From: Saprospiraceae bacterium
GTDB taxonomy: Bacteria > Bacteroidota > Bacteroidia > Chitinophagales > Saprospiraceae
DNA length: 64,000 bases
Direction: 5' to 3'
Assembly (NCBI GenBank): GCA_019187225.1
Contig: JABAQQ010000002.1
Coordinates: 178,911-242,910 of the forward strand
How positions within the stretch are numbered: position 1 is the stretch's first letter; each line of letters opens with the position of its first letter. The notes beneath the pieces were generated by a model. That model saw only the letters and a program-made list of their open reading frames with translations. It ran no database searches and was not told the DNA's origin. Below are positions 8,709-18,900 of the stretch, piece by piece. The translations under genes were made by a program, and so were the position numbers.

Positions 8709-8737
8709 CCATATGCAAGTACAAATCTTGCATATGG
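8709..8737. promoter_or_regulatory. Inverted repeat CCATATGCAAG with 7-bp spacer
   Basis: CCATATGCAAG (8709-8719) and its complement CTTGCATATGG (8727-8737) are perfectly matched. On the minus strand the A/T tract lies before the repeat, not after it, so it does not read as a terminator of the regulator gene. An operator for the downstream T9SS genes is more likely. Confidence 0.4.
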
Positions 8738-8773
8738 CAAAAAAATCAATAAAAAATGGCGAAAAGGTTTAGA

Positions 8774-11700
8774 TTATCTGCCTTTTGTGTGGCGATACTC
8801 GGAGGGGGATATCCCGAATTCCTGCCGGAAAGCCCGCGCGAAATAGACGGGATCGTTGAAGCCGCAATCGAAAGCGACGGCCACAATGGTCAGTTCCGGG
8901 TCGCTGAGCAGGGTGCGGGCTTTCGTCAGCCGGATATACCGGATAAATCGGTTAGCGGAATAACCGGTCAGGGCGGTCAGTTTGCGGTGCAGGTTGGAAC
9001 TGCTCATTCCGACTTCGCGGCAAAGATTTTCCACGTCGAGATGAGGATCGGTCAGGCGGGCTTCCACGATACCGCGCACTTTCAGTACAAAGGTGTTCTC
9101 TTCAGGAGGAACATCCGGTTCGCCAGGTGCTGCTGAAGATGCGGCGAGGGCGAGGTAATGCGCCTGCAAAGACCGGCGCAATTCGAGCAGGTTTTGAACC
9201 CGGACCAACAACTCTTGCTTGTTAAAGGGTTTAATGAGATAAGTGTCGGCGCCGTGTTGCAAACCTTCCAGTTTGGAAGATATATCGCCCTTGGCGGTGA
9301 GCAGAATGATAGGGATGTGGCTGCTGCGATCGTCCCGTTTGAGCGTGGCGCACAATTCGAAGCCATCCATCCGGGGCATCATCACATCGCTGATGATCAG
9401 GTCGGGGATGTGTTCCAGTGCCTGTTCCATTCCCTGTATGCCATCGGATGCAACGCTCAATCGGTATTGCTCCCCTAAGCAGGCAGTTAGATAACGAACC
9501 ACATCGGCATGGTCTTCTACAAGGAGTATATGCGTACCGGACTTCAGGCTTTGGCCGGAGACCTTTCCCGCTTTAGAAGGAGAGGGTCGTTCAAACCTTG
9601 CTTTATTCTCATCTTGTACTGGAGTGAGTTGCGAAACCGGCGCTGCCGCAATACCTTGCTGACGCAGTGGCAGCCAAATCGCAAATACCGCACCTTCCCC
9701 CGGTGTGCTACCCGCCTTGATCCGCCCGTCAAGCAGTTTGATCAATTCTTTGGTCAATGCCAATCCAATACCTGTTCCTCCCTCACGCTGGGTTTCATTC
9801 GAGTATTCGACCTGGTAAAAACGGTCGAAAATAAAGGGCAGTTGGTCTTGTGGAATGCCGATGCCCGTATCGGAGACGCGAATCTCGAGGTAGTCGCCGG
9901 ACAGGTCTTTGTCTCCGGTCGGGGATTGTAACCGGGCGTTCAACTTTACCGTACCCCCTTCCGGTGTGAAACGAATCGCATTGGATAGCAGATTGGAAAT
10001 GATTTGCTCCAATTTCTCCGGATCATAGTCCATGTTGCATGTTTTCAGGTCGGTTTCAAATTGGAGCTGTATGTTTTTGGATTCGGCAAATGAATGAAAC
10101 GATTCGCACAAATACTTCAAATACAGCAGTACATCGTCGCGGATGAGGTGCACCGGCAGGCTGCCGGATTCCAGTTTGCTCAGATCGAGCATTTGATTGA
10201 CCAACCGGAGCAGGCTCCGGCTGTTGCGTTGGATCATGTCCAATCCTTCTTCGAGCCATTTTCCGGGATTGGCCCTAATCTGTTCGACCATGCCGCCGAT
10301 GACCGTCAAAGGGGTGCGAAACTCGTGGGTGATGTTGGTATAAAACCGGCTTTTAAAAGTGTCGAGTTCTTTCAGGCGGCGGGTTTCGGCGGCGGCGAGC
10401 TTGCGCTTGAGTTGGAAGCGGTAAAGCGCGTAAATGCTACCGGAAATTAGCAGCAGGTAAAACAAATATGCCCACCAAGTCATCCACCAGGGGGGAGAAA
10501 TAATAATTTTAAGAGAGGTTCCTTCTTCATTCCAGACACCATCGCCATTGGATGCTTTCACTTTTAAAACATACGAACCTGGATCGAGGTTGGTAAAAGT
10601 GACTTCGCGTTTTGTTCCAAGAGGAATCCATTCTTCGTTATATCCCCCTAATTTATAAGCGTATTGATTTTTCTCGGGCTTTCGAAAACTGAGCGCGGCA
10701 AATTCAAAAGTGAGAATGTCGTCAAAGTAAGAAAGTGATAATGTAGATTTTTCGGAAATTCCTTTTTCTTCCACCTGTTGACGGGTCTTGCTGTCATAGC
10801 GCGAGAATTTGGTAAAAACCACTGCGGGCGCTATTGGATTGTCGCGCAGACTATCGGGATGGAAAATAGTCAAGCCGTCTGCCGTAGCGATGCACATGGC
10901 GCCGGAAACGGGGTCTTTCGCAAAGTCCCAGGATTCGTTGCTGGACAGGCCATCCGATTTGTCGTAATTCCGAAAGGTTCTGGAAACCGGATCAAATCTT
11001 GTTATTCCTTTACCTGTGGCAATCCAGAGACGCCCTCTGCCGTCCTCCGCCATCTGACCCATCATAAGGTCGGGCAAACCATCGGCCAAACCGAAATGCC
11101 AAAATGAATCGTTGTTCCGGTCGTACAGATCAAGTCCTTTATCTGTTCCAACCCAGAGTTGCCCATTTCCATCGCAATAAATGGACTGGATATTATTGCT
11201 GGCCACACTGTTAGGATTCCCGGGGGCGTGGGTGTACGGCTTAAATTGCATAGTCTTCGGATCGAATCTGTTCAGATGAAGTCCATTGCTGCTTACCCAA
11301 AATGCACCCCAAGGGTCTTGCAATATACCCGTAACAACGGGCAAATTCCCTTTGCGACCGGCGGCTGGTGCACAGGAAGCAAAGGCAAATGTGTCGGCGG
11401 CTCTGTCGTACCTGGAAACGCCCCCCTGGTGCCCCAACCAAAGGACGCCGTCTTTGCCTTCATAAATATAGGACACCAAATCCCGTCTGTCGTTCCACCT
11501 GACGTGTGAGAATCGGCCTTTTTTTATTTCGAGCCGGTCTAGGCCGGTACTCATTAATCCTGCCCATACGATGCCGTATCGGTCTTCCAGGACGCTAAAA
11601 ATGATGCCGCCGCAGGTGGCGTCCGGCTTTTCTCCATTCTTATATGGGAAACGCTGCACTTTACCGGTATGGGGATCAAGCTTGTTTAAGCCTGCCCCGT

Positions 11701-12856
11701 TGGTGCCAATCCAGACAGAACCGTTCGGGCCTGCAAACACACTTTTCAGACGGTTTTGGCTGAGACTGTTGGGGTCGTCAGGATGGTTTTTATGGTGTCT
11801 GAACTGAAAGGCTTCTGGTGTCAGCAGATTGATCCCGTTATCGGTCCCAATCCAAAGCGTACCTTCCCGGTCCTGAAAGAGGCAATTGATGAAAGAGGAA
11901 CTAAGCCCGTCCGGTACGCCTGTATGAGCGTAATAGGCTTCCATCCTGCTTGTGTCGGGTCCGAATTGGCGAAACAACCCTTCCGGCGTTCCCAACCACA
12001 ACGCTCCGTCGTTCGTATCCCGCCAAATGGCAAAGGTTTGCCTGAAAACCCGTCTGAATGACGCTGGATTTTGTTGCGGATCATAAATGTCGAGACCTCC
12101 CTTAGAGCCGATGTAGAGCAAGCCGTTTTGATCCGGCACGAGTTCCACGATGACGCTATGGCTGACGGTCGTCGGAGACCAGGAGGTTTCCGGGTTTTTC
12201 TGGAATCGTTGGAATTTTCCGGTGGCAGGGTCAAATTGGTTGAGTCCATTTCGGGTACCTACCCACAATTGTCCGTTATCGGCCTGACATATTGCAGAAA
12301 CGAAATTATCGCTCAAACTATTAGGATTCGACGGATCGTGCCGGAATTGGACATACTTACCGGAGTTTTTATCAATGAGAAACAAGCCGCCGGTAGTGCC
12401 AGCCCAAAGTTGGCCACTCTGGTCTTCAAACAGACAAAGTACCGGTGTGCCTGTGGCATCAGGAGAATTACCGGTGTTGTAAAGATAGTGGGTAAACGTT
12501 TCATTGACGGGATCATACCGGTCCAATCCGGCGGATAATCCGACCCATAGCACACCATCACCGTCCTCCAGGACTGCATACACGCCGCCGGCTCCCAGGC
12601 TGTGCGCATCTTTCGGGTCGTGTTTGTATTTTTTAAAATGGTAACCGTCATAGCAATCCAGGCCTTTCCAGCCGCCAATCCACATCAATCCTTTCTGGTC
12701 CTGCATCATACAGGTGACATAATTGGAAGTAAGTCCATCTTCCACCGAAAGATGCCTGAACCGCACTGTAGAGGCCTGCGAAAAGCAGGAAAAACTGATG
12801 AACACATCCATCAGAATGTGGAATGCGCTGAGCAAAACAGAATGGAGGGCAGACAT
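8774..12856 (-). CDS. Hybrid two-component sensor/AraC-type regulator (HTCS)
   Basis: A 1360-residue one-protein signalling system of the Bacteroidota type. Domain order: signal peptide; about 700 residues of Reg_prop propeller repeats facing the periplasm; a Y_Y_Y domain ending near 790; a membrane segment near 795-815; HisKA with H-box THEFRTPL near 844; HATPase with SNLLSNAIRF and DTGIGIP; a receiver domain with phospho-acceptor in ISDVMMPRMDG near 1155; and an AraC-type HTH ending at 1358. Such proteins usually sense a glycan fragment and switch on adjacent genes. Here the same-strand neighbours are two T9SS proteins and a secreted hydrolase, not a SusCD pair, so the ligand is unclear. 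Confidence 0.93.
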   Translation of the reverse strand: MSALHSVLLSAFHILMDVFISFSCFSQASTVRFRHLSVEDGLTSNYVTCMMQDQKGLMWIGGWKGLDCYDGYHFKKYKHDPKDAHSLGAGGVYAVLEDGDGVLWVGLSAGLDRYDPVNETFTHYLYNTGNSPDATGTPVLCLFEDQSGQLWAGTTGGLFLIDKNSGKYVQFRHDPSNPNSLSDNFVSAICQADNGQLWVGTRNGLNQFDPATGKFQRFQKNPETSWSPTTVSHSVIVELVPDQNGLLYIGSKGGLDIYDPQQNPASFRRVFRQTFAIWRDTNDGALWLGTPEGLFRQFGPDTSRMEAYYAHTGVPDGLSSSFINCLFQDREGTLWIGTDNGINLLTPEAFQFRHHKNHPDDPNSLSQNRLKSVFAGPNGSVWIGTNGAGLNKLDPHTGKVQRFPYKNGEKPDATCGGIIFSVLEDRYGIVWAGLMSTGLDRLEIKKGRFSHVRWNDRRDLVSYIYEGKDGVLWLGHQGGVSRYDRAADTFAFASCAPAAGRKGNLPVVTGILQDPWGAFWVSSNGLHLNRFDPKTMQFKPYTHAPGNPNSVASNNIQSIYCDGNGQLWVGTDKGLDLYDRNNDSFWHFGLADGLPDLMMGQMAEDGRGRLWIATGKGITRFDPVSRTFRNYDKSDGLSSNESWDFAKDPVSGAMCIATADGLTIFHPDSLRDNPIAPAVVFTKFSRYDSKTRQQVEEKGISEKSTLSLSYFDDILTFEFAALSFRKPEKNQYAYKLGGYNEEWIPLGTKREVTFTNLDPGSYVLKVKASNGDGVWNEEGTSLKIIISPPWWMTWWAYLFYLLLISGSIYALYRFQLKRKLAAAETRRLKELDTFKSRFYTNITHEFRTPLTVIGGMVEQIRANPGKWLEEGLDMIQRNSRSLLRLVNQMLDLSKLESGSLPVHLIRDDVLLYLKYLCESFHSFAESKNIQLQFETDLKTCNMDYDPEKLEQIISNLLSNAIRFTPEGGTVKLNARLQSPTGDKDLSGDYLEIRVSDTGIGIPQDQLPFIFDRFYQVEYSNETQREGGTGIGLALTKELIKLLDGRIKAGSTPGEGAVFAIWLPLRQQGIAAAPVSQLTPVQDENKARFERPSPSKAGKVSGQSLKSGTHILLVEDHADVVRYLTACLGEQYRLSVASDGIQGMEQALEHIPDLIISDVMMPRMDGFELCATLKRDDRSSHIPIILLTAKGDISSKLEGLQHGADTYLIKPFNKQELLVRVQNLLELRRSLQAHYLALAASSAAPGEPDVPPEENTFVLKVRGIVEARLTDPHLDVENLCREVGMSSSNLHRKLTALTGYSANRFIRYIRLTKARTLLSDPELTIVAVAFDCGFNDPVYFARAFRQEFGISPSEYRHTKGR

Positions 12857-13008
12857 TGTTCAGCAGGTTAGGGTCTTGGAGACACTGTCGCGATTGGCAG
12901 GCACTCAAATTCCCTGCAAACATCACAAAATTATTTCACTTTTCTTTTGAGATTTACTTCTCCCCCGCGTCCAATAAGCATCAGTACGAACCAACCACCT
13001 GACCCACC

Positions 13009-13446
13009 ATGAAAAAGCAGATCCATCTTTCCCTCCTCAGCCTCCTGGTAACCCTCATTACGACCCACCTTGTCGCGCAAAACGAAAACATCTGGCGGGG
13101 TGGCAAGCCCGGCCACCCATCCGACTGGAACATCGCCGCCAACTGGTCGAAACACCGCGTACCCAATGAACTGGACCATGTGGTGATCCCGAACACGAAT
13201 ACCACCACGCAGACCTATCCGTTCATCACCGGCGAGGTAACGGTAGAGACGCTTTTTATCGAATCCGGCGCGGAAATCGTGCTGCGCGACCATGCCATGT
13301 TGGTCGTCCGGAGATGGCGCGGATGCGACGAAGGCGGAACCTTGAGATCGGAACCGGACCCCCATGCGCTCCGGATCGATGTGAATAATAACGGCGAGGC
13401 TGTAGCCTACCAGGGTATCCGGCGCCAGCAAAAGGCCAGCCGGTAA
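13009..13446 (+). CDS. Small secreted protein of unknown function
   Basis: Starts with a signal peptide (MKKQIHLSLLSLLVTL..., cleavage near LVAQ). Residues 25-100 contain NWSKHRVPNELDHVVIP and VETLFIESGAEI, the pattern seen at the start of large secreted beta-helix proteins of this phylum. The C-terminal ~45 residues are rich in R, E and Q and do not continue that pattern. This suggests the present gene is the truncated or frameshifted front of a longer surface protein, though no clear remainder is found before 13533. It is divergent from the hybrid regulator. Confidence 0.55.
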   Translation: MKKQIHLSLLSLLVTLITTHLVAQNENIWRGGKPGHPSDWNIAANWSKHRVPNELDHVVIPNTNTTTQTYPFITGEVTVETLFIESGAEIVLRDHAMLVVRRWRGCDEGGTLRSEPDPHALRIDVNNNGEAVAYQGIRRQQKASR

Positions 13447-13556
13447 GGTCGAATCGGCCCTCGCACAACAATACCTTCTCCAAATCTTATTTTATTGCAA
13501 GTGCGAAACCGGAAAAAATATATTTTTACGCCGTGTTTTTCACAAACCGAACGAAC

Positions 13557-13892
13557 ATGAAAGTCATTTTTGTTTTTCATTTGCTTTTGGGGACTCTCTT
13601 CAGCGTTAACCGCCCCGGAGGGGGGACTCCGGTTTCCCATCTTCCTCTGTTGGCCGAAAACTGCTGTACTGCGCAAACTGACACTGAAGTGGTATTGAGC
13701 GAGGGAACTGTTCTCTTTTTCGACAAACGAAAAGGCGCCGGATTCATCCAACCGGCATCTTCCAGCAAAAAGATATTCGTCCACGCATCCGATACCCAAG
13801 AGCGGATAAGCGCGAAACAGACGGTTACTTATGTCGTAGTAAAAGACAAAAAGGGAGAACGGGCAGTCCAGGTGCAAGTCAAACAACCTTAA
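13557..13892 (+). CDS. Cold-shock-domain protein with a predicted signal peptide
   Basis: From ATG 13557 the protein has 111 residues; an upstream ATG at 13533 would spoil the signal peptide. Residues 1-17 are hydrophobic (MKVIFVFHLLLGTLFSV). Residues 49-108 match a cold-shock domain: GTVLFFDKRKGAGFI holds RNP1 (KGAGFI, 59-64), IFVHASD is RNP2 (73-79), followed by a VTYVVVKDKKGERAVQV strand. Known cold-shock proteins are cytoplasmic single-strand nucleic acid chaperones of about 70 residues. This one seems addressed to the periplasm or surface. It sits between two other small secreted proteins. The fold call is firm; the location is inference. Confidence 0.7.
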   Translation: MKVIFVFHLLLGTLFSVNRPGGGTPVSHLPLLAENCCTAQTDTEVVLSEGTVLFFDKRKGAGFIQPASSSKKIFVHASDTQERISAKQTVTYVVVKDKKGERAVQVQVKQP

Positions 13893-13913
13893 AATCTTCA
13901 TAGATCGAAAACC

Positions 13914-14447
13914 ATGAAATACAACCAATCCCTTTTCTTTTTATGCCTGTGCCTGCTGGTAGGTTTCAGGGGATTTTCGCAAGACCTCGCAGAAGCACTC
14001 CACGGCGGCGATAGCCAAACATGGGAATTGCGCCAAATCACCTGGGTGGATGGAGAAGAAGAAGAATCGGAAGAATTCGGTGAGGACGAAGAATACATCG
14101 AGGAACACGACGCGGCGACGCTTATTCCGGAGACCATCACATTTCATGCCGACGGCACCTGCGAATTGCTGTACATCGCGTTTTTCAGCGAGACAGATTC
14201 GGACGAAGATGAAGACCTGGTCGTGGAAGCGCGCATCGTCGAAGGCTACTGGGAAGTGGTCGGGCAAGACGTCAAGATCATGGAACCCGCGGAAGAAGGG
14301 GAAGATGACGAAGGTTTGGACCCCGGCGAAGGCTACGCCTGGTGGTTGAAAAATATTCAGATCGGCGACGACGAATTCGAATGCGGTTTTGAATATTACG
14401 GTTTTACGGATGGCATCCAAAGCATCGAATTTGACCTGGAGCAATAG
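13914..14447 (+). CDS. Acidic secreted protein, unknown
   Basis: A 177-residue protein with a signal peptide (cleavage after GFRGFSQ). It is very acidic, with runs such as GEEEESEEFGEDEE and DSDEDEDL. The pattern of a tryptophan-rich start (WELRQITW), FHADGTCELL and GYWEVVGQDVKI resembles lipocalin-like or META-like small beta-barrel proteins of Bacteroidota, in which one molecule of the text 'threshold plus formatting' is conserved. I cannot name a family with confidence. It follows the cold-shock-domain gene by 21 bp and may share its transcript. Confidence 0.6.
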   Translation: MKYNQSLFFLCLCLLVGFRGFSQDLAEALHGGDSQTWELRQITWVDGEEEESEEFGEDEEYIEEHDAATLIPETITFHADGTCELLYIAFFSETDSDEDEDLVVEARIVEGYWEVVGQDVKIMEPAEEGEDDEGLDPGEGYAWWLKNIQIGDDEFECGFEYYGFTDGIQSIEFDLEQ

Positions 14448-14528
14448 TGTACGGAGACGCGGGGCAACGGAGCCGACCTTATCACAACTTTCAAGAACGT
14501 CAATGAAGCCAACCGGATCGAACAATTT

Positions 14529-15881
14529 ATGAATCAGATTCCCGACCGCGACTGGGCTAAACTCCGCCTCGCTTTTGAAAACAATGCCCTCGTACTCGTT
14601 GTCGGCCCCTGGCTGAGCACTGTGACTGACTCTGCCGGTACTGTTCGCACCATACCCGAAGCCCTTGCGCTGCACCTTGCCGGCGAACTCGACGATGACC
14701 GAAAACCCGCTGCTGACGCTGACCTGACCACTGTGGCGGGTCTTGTGGTGCGCGACAAAGGCCGCGCCACACTGGAAGTCGCTATGGACAATTTTTTCCG
14801 CAAACCGCTTCCGCCCAATGCCATGCAGGAGACGCTGGCGCAACTCCCTTTTCACATCATCATCAACGTCGCCCGCGACAAACAGATCAGCACGGCGCTC
14901 GACAAGTTCAATGTCAAATACCGCGAAGAACTCTACAATTTTCGTCAACCCCGCGATTTTACTTACAACCCTGCCGACAACCGCACCTTCGTATATCACC
15001 TGCTCGGCGCAGTAAGTTGCAAAGACGATAGCAGCGGGCAGGTCAACAAAACCCTCGGCTCCCTCGTGATGACCGGCGCCGACCAGGTGGAATTCCTCAA
15101 ACAGGTAGTGCAGACCGAGCGAAAAATACCCAACACCCTGCTCGCCGAACTCAACGAGACCAAAACCTACCTTTTCGTCGGCTTCAATTTCAACGACTGG
15201 TATCTGCGCCTGCTGCTTTACACATTGGGCCTGAGCGACAGTGCCGATGCCATGCCCAGTTGGGCGCTCCATACGGGCCCTGGCGAGTTGAATTACAGCA
15301 CCTCGGTTTTTTTCAATACCCGTTACAAGATCAATTTCCTCAAACTGACGGAAACCGAGTTTGTTCAGGACCTTTCTACCCGCTACCATGCCGAATTGGG
15401 CCAGTCCGACCAACCGGCTGCCGCCGCGGCGACGGGCCGTCCCATCCAAGCGCTGGTCGTTAGCGACCCGGCCGATGAGAGCCTGCGGCAGGAATTCCTC
15501 CGCGCCCTCGCCCCCCTGCGCAACCGCTACAACCTGAACATTCACGAAACTTTGCCCGGCGAAGACGTTCAGGCGGCATTCGAACGCCAACTTGCCGACA
15601 GCCAGTTCGTTTTTCCGCTTATTTCGGCCAATTACCTCGGCAACGACGCGCTCATCGAACAGTTTTACGATAAAATACTGACTGCCGACGCGCCGGGCAA
15701 AACCATCGTGTCGCCCGTGCTCGGCGGCGTCTGTCAATGGAAGCCGCTGTTGCGCGGCCCTGTGTTGAACGCCGTGTTGCCCAATAACCTCGAACCGGTG
15801 AGCAAATGGGCCGACCCCGCCGCAGCCTGGACCGACGTGGTGACGGAAATAGAACGGCGCATCAAGACGCATTTTTCCTGA
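14529..15881 (+). CDS. SIR2-like/TIR fusion protein, probable NAD-degrading effector
   Basis: A 450-residue protein with two predicted NAD-handling domains. Residues 5-285 resemble the SIR2_2 family: a nucleotide loop VLVVGPWLS (22-30, degenerate from GAGxS), a hydrophobic HIIINVARD strand (109-117), VYHLLGAV with a candidate catalytic histidine 157, and FVGFNFNDWYLR (216-227). Residues 305-445 match a TIR domain: IQALVVSDPADE, a QLADSQFVFPLISANYLG strand-helix, IVSPVLGGVCQWKP and a tryptophan-proline end. The glutamate in LIEQF (377) may be the TIR catalytic one. The next gene (STAND ATPase) starts 27 bp later, so the two likely form an operon: effector plus sensor. Confidence 0.75.
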   Translation: MNQIPDRDWAKLRLAFENNALVLVVGPWLSTVTDSAGTVRTIPEALALHLAGELDDDRKPAADADLTTVAGLVVRDKGRATLEVAMDNFFRKPLPPNAMQETLAQLPFHIIINVARDKQISTALDKFNVKYREELYNFRQPRDFTYNPADNRTFVYHLLGAVSCKDDSSGQVNKTLGSLVMTGADQVEFLKQVVQTERKIPNTLLAELNETKTYLFVGFNFNDWYLRLLLYTLGLSDSADAMPSWALHTGPGELNYSTSVFFNTRYKINFLKLTETEFVQDLSTRYHAELGQSDQPAAAAATGRPIQALVVSDPADESLRQEFLRALAPLRNRYNLNIHETLPGEDVQAAFERQLADSQFVFPLISANYLGNDALIEQFYDKILTADAPGKTIVSPVLGGVCQWKPLLRGPVLNAVLPNNLEPVSKWADPAAAWTDVVTEIERRIKTHFS

Positions 15882-15907
15882 TAAACCAACTTGAACAGCA
15901 TGACGCC

Positions 15908-18900
15908 ATGACGAAAATGACGCACTCCTACCGCTATCCCGGCCTCCAACCTTTTGAAAAAAAGGATGCCGCTTTGTTTTACGGTCGCGAGCGCGAAAGC
16001 CGCGATTTGTACGCACAGGTCATGGTCGAAAAATTGGTCGTCCTCTTCGCCAAGTCGGGTATGGGTAAAAGTTCGCTGCTCAACGCCGGGCTGGCGCCCT
16101 TGCTGGACAAAACCAACCTGCTGCCCCTGCGCATTCGCCTGAGCCATGTGGCCGTACCGCTCGAAGAGCAGTTTTTGCAGGAATTGGAACGCGATGAACT
16201 GAACGGCGCTGTTGCGCTCGATGCTACTCTTCGGCAAAACGGCGCCCCGCTCTGGGAACAAATAAAAGCCGCGCAATTTACCAAAAACGGTGCGGCAGCG
16301 GTGCCGTTGTTTATACTCGACCAGTTCGAGGAAGTGTTTACGTTGTACGCTCCGGCACAACGGCAGCGGTTTGTAGAAGAATTAGCCGATCTCGCCAACG
16401 GCAACCCCCCGGATGGATACCTCGAACGCCTGCGCGCCCGCATCGCTGCGGGCGAGCGGATCGCTGTGCCTGCGCTGGAAGCTTCGCCGCGCTGCAAGTT
16501 CATCTTTGCCATCCGTTCCGACCTGCTGCACCTGCTCAACGCCCTGACGCCGCTCATTCCCGATATCATGCGCAGCCGTTTCGAACTGCTGCCGTTCGGG
16601 CGCGAACAGGCAGAGGAAGCCATTACCCTGCCCGCCATGCTGCGCGACCCGGCGCGCACGTTTGCCAGTCCGCCCTTCCGCTACGACGATGCTGCGCTCG
16701 ATACGCTTATCCGTTTCCTTTCTAAAGACGGTACGGAAGACGTGGAGTCGTTCCAACTCCAGATCCTTTGCCAATACATCGAGCGGCTGATGATGGGGGA
16801 AAAGGGAGCGCCGTCCAATCACCCAATCACCCAATCACCCAATCAACAACGGCTCGTCACTCCCGCTCTTTTTGGTGGACAGGAAGGATTGAACAATATC
16901 CTGCGCAATTTCTACACCGACCAGATCGCCGCCTTGCCGGCTGAAAAACAATTGATCGCGCGGGAGATCATCGAAGAGCAACTCATCACTGAATCCGGGC
17001 GTCGCCGCAGCGTGGCGGAAGACGACCTGCTGCACTGGCGCGCCGACCACGCCTTGCTCGACGACCTGGAAGAAATGCGCCTGCTGCGAAAAGAACCGCG
17101 GCTCAAAACCTTTTATTACGAGATATGTCACGATACCCTCGTGCCTCCAATCCTTGAAAAGTATAAAGAGCGGCAAGCGGAAGAAGACCGCCTGGCCGAA
17201 CTCGAACGCCGAAGACAGGAACAAGCCGAACGCGATGCTCAACTTGCCGCCGAACGCCGCAAACGCGCCCGTTTCTTCCGGTTCATGTTGTATTCGCTGA
17301 CCCTCGCTGCCCTCGCTGTGGCGGCGATGGTGTACGCATTTATTCAGCGCAACGCAGCCGAGCGCGACAAACGCCGCGCTTTCGCCAATGATATCGCTTA
17401 CAAAAGCAAAATAGCCCTGCGCAACGGCGACCGCACTTCCGCTTTCCGACTCGCCGGGTTCGCGCACCGCTATGTGGACAAAGACAACCCCAATGTCCTG
17501 TACGCGCTCATGGAAGCGGCATACTACAATGATCACTCCGACACCACCCATCGCCTGCCCTGGAATTACAACCTCGAAGGACACAGCAGGGCCGTCATCT
17601 GCGTTGCCGCATCGCCCGACGGCAAAAGGCTCACCACAGGGTCGGAGGACTATACCGCAAAGGTTTGGGATTTGACGACCGGTGCGGAACTGCTGACGCT
17701 TGCCGGCCATACCAAAGCCGTCACCTGCGCCGCTTTTTCGCCCGACGGCAAACTGCTGGCAACAGGTTCCGACGACAATACGGCAATAATTTGGGACACC
17801 GGCAACGGCAGGGAGATACGCCAACTCAAAGGCCACAAGGAATCGGTCAGAGGTATCGCTTTTTCGCCCGACGGCAAACTGCTCGCGACCGGCTCCGACG
17901 ACAATACGGTAAAAATATGGGACGCCGCTACGGGTGAGGAAGCCGCCCCGCCGCTGACCGGTCACAGCGAGAGCGTCTGCAGTGTTGTCTTTTCTCCCGA
18001 TGGCCGGTGGCTGGCGACCGGGGCGGAAGACAATACGGCTAAAATATGGCGCCCCGGCAGCAACGTTGAGATCAGGACTTTCACAGGCCATAAAGATTAC
18101 GTCCGAAGCGTTGCTTTTTCACCCGACGGCAAATGGCTGGCTACGGGTTCGGACGATAAAACGGCCAGAATTTGGGACGTTGAAAGCGGGAAAACCCAGA
18201 TGATATTCAGAGAACACACCAATTTTATCCGAAGCGTTGCTTTCTCTCCCGATGGCCGGCGATTGGCGACCGGCTCCGAAGACAACAGCGCCAAAATCTG
18301 GGATATGGAAACCGGAACGGAAGTGATGAGCCTCGTGGGGCATGCGGATAAAGTTTTCGGTGTCGCTTTTATTCCGGCTGCACCAGGCGACTCTACCGGA
18401 AGTAAAACCCTCGCGACGGTTTCAGGTGATCAAACGGCAAAAATCTGGGATTTGGAGAGCCGCAACGAAGCGATACAACTCGACGGGCACGAGGACTTTC
18501 TCAGCGCGGTGGCCTTTTCTCCCGACGGTAAAAAACTCGCAACGGGAAGCATGGATTACACGGCCAAAATCTGGGATCTGGAAAATGGCACGGCAATTCA
18601 ACTCGAAGGGCACACCGACTCCATTTGGGGCGTTGCGTTTTCGCCCGATGGGAAGCGGCTTGCCACAGCATCGGACGACAAAACGGCCAAAATCTGGGAT
18701 GCCGCGACCGGTAAAGTGTTGATGACGCTTGCCGGCCACAGCTCGTGGGTCAACAGTGTGGCGTTCTCTCCCGATGGGAAAAAACTCGCAACAACTTCCT
18801 CCGATAACACCGCTATCATCTGGAATCTGAGCGATGGCAAAGCGATCAAGACGCTCACGGGACATGGCGCACAAGTCAACAGTGTCGCTTTTTCGCCTGA

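Noticed and set aside
13941-16016. Long antisense open frame (691 codons) opposite the acidic protein and SIR2-TIR gene
   Set aside because: The plus strand has recognisable genes with motifs; the antisense frame crosses several of them and has none.
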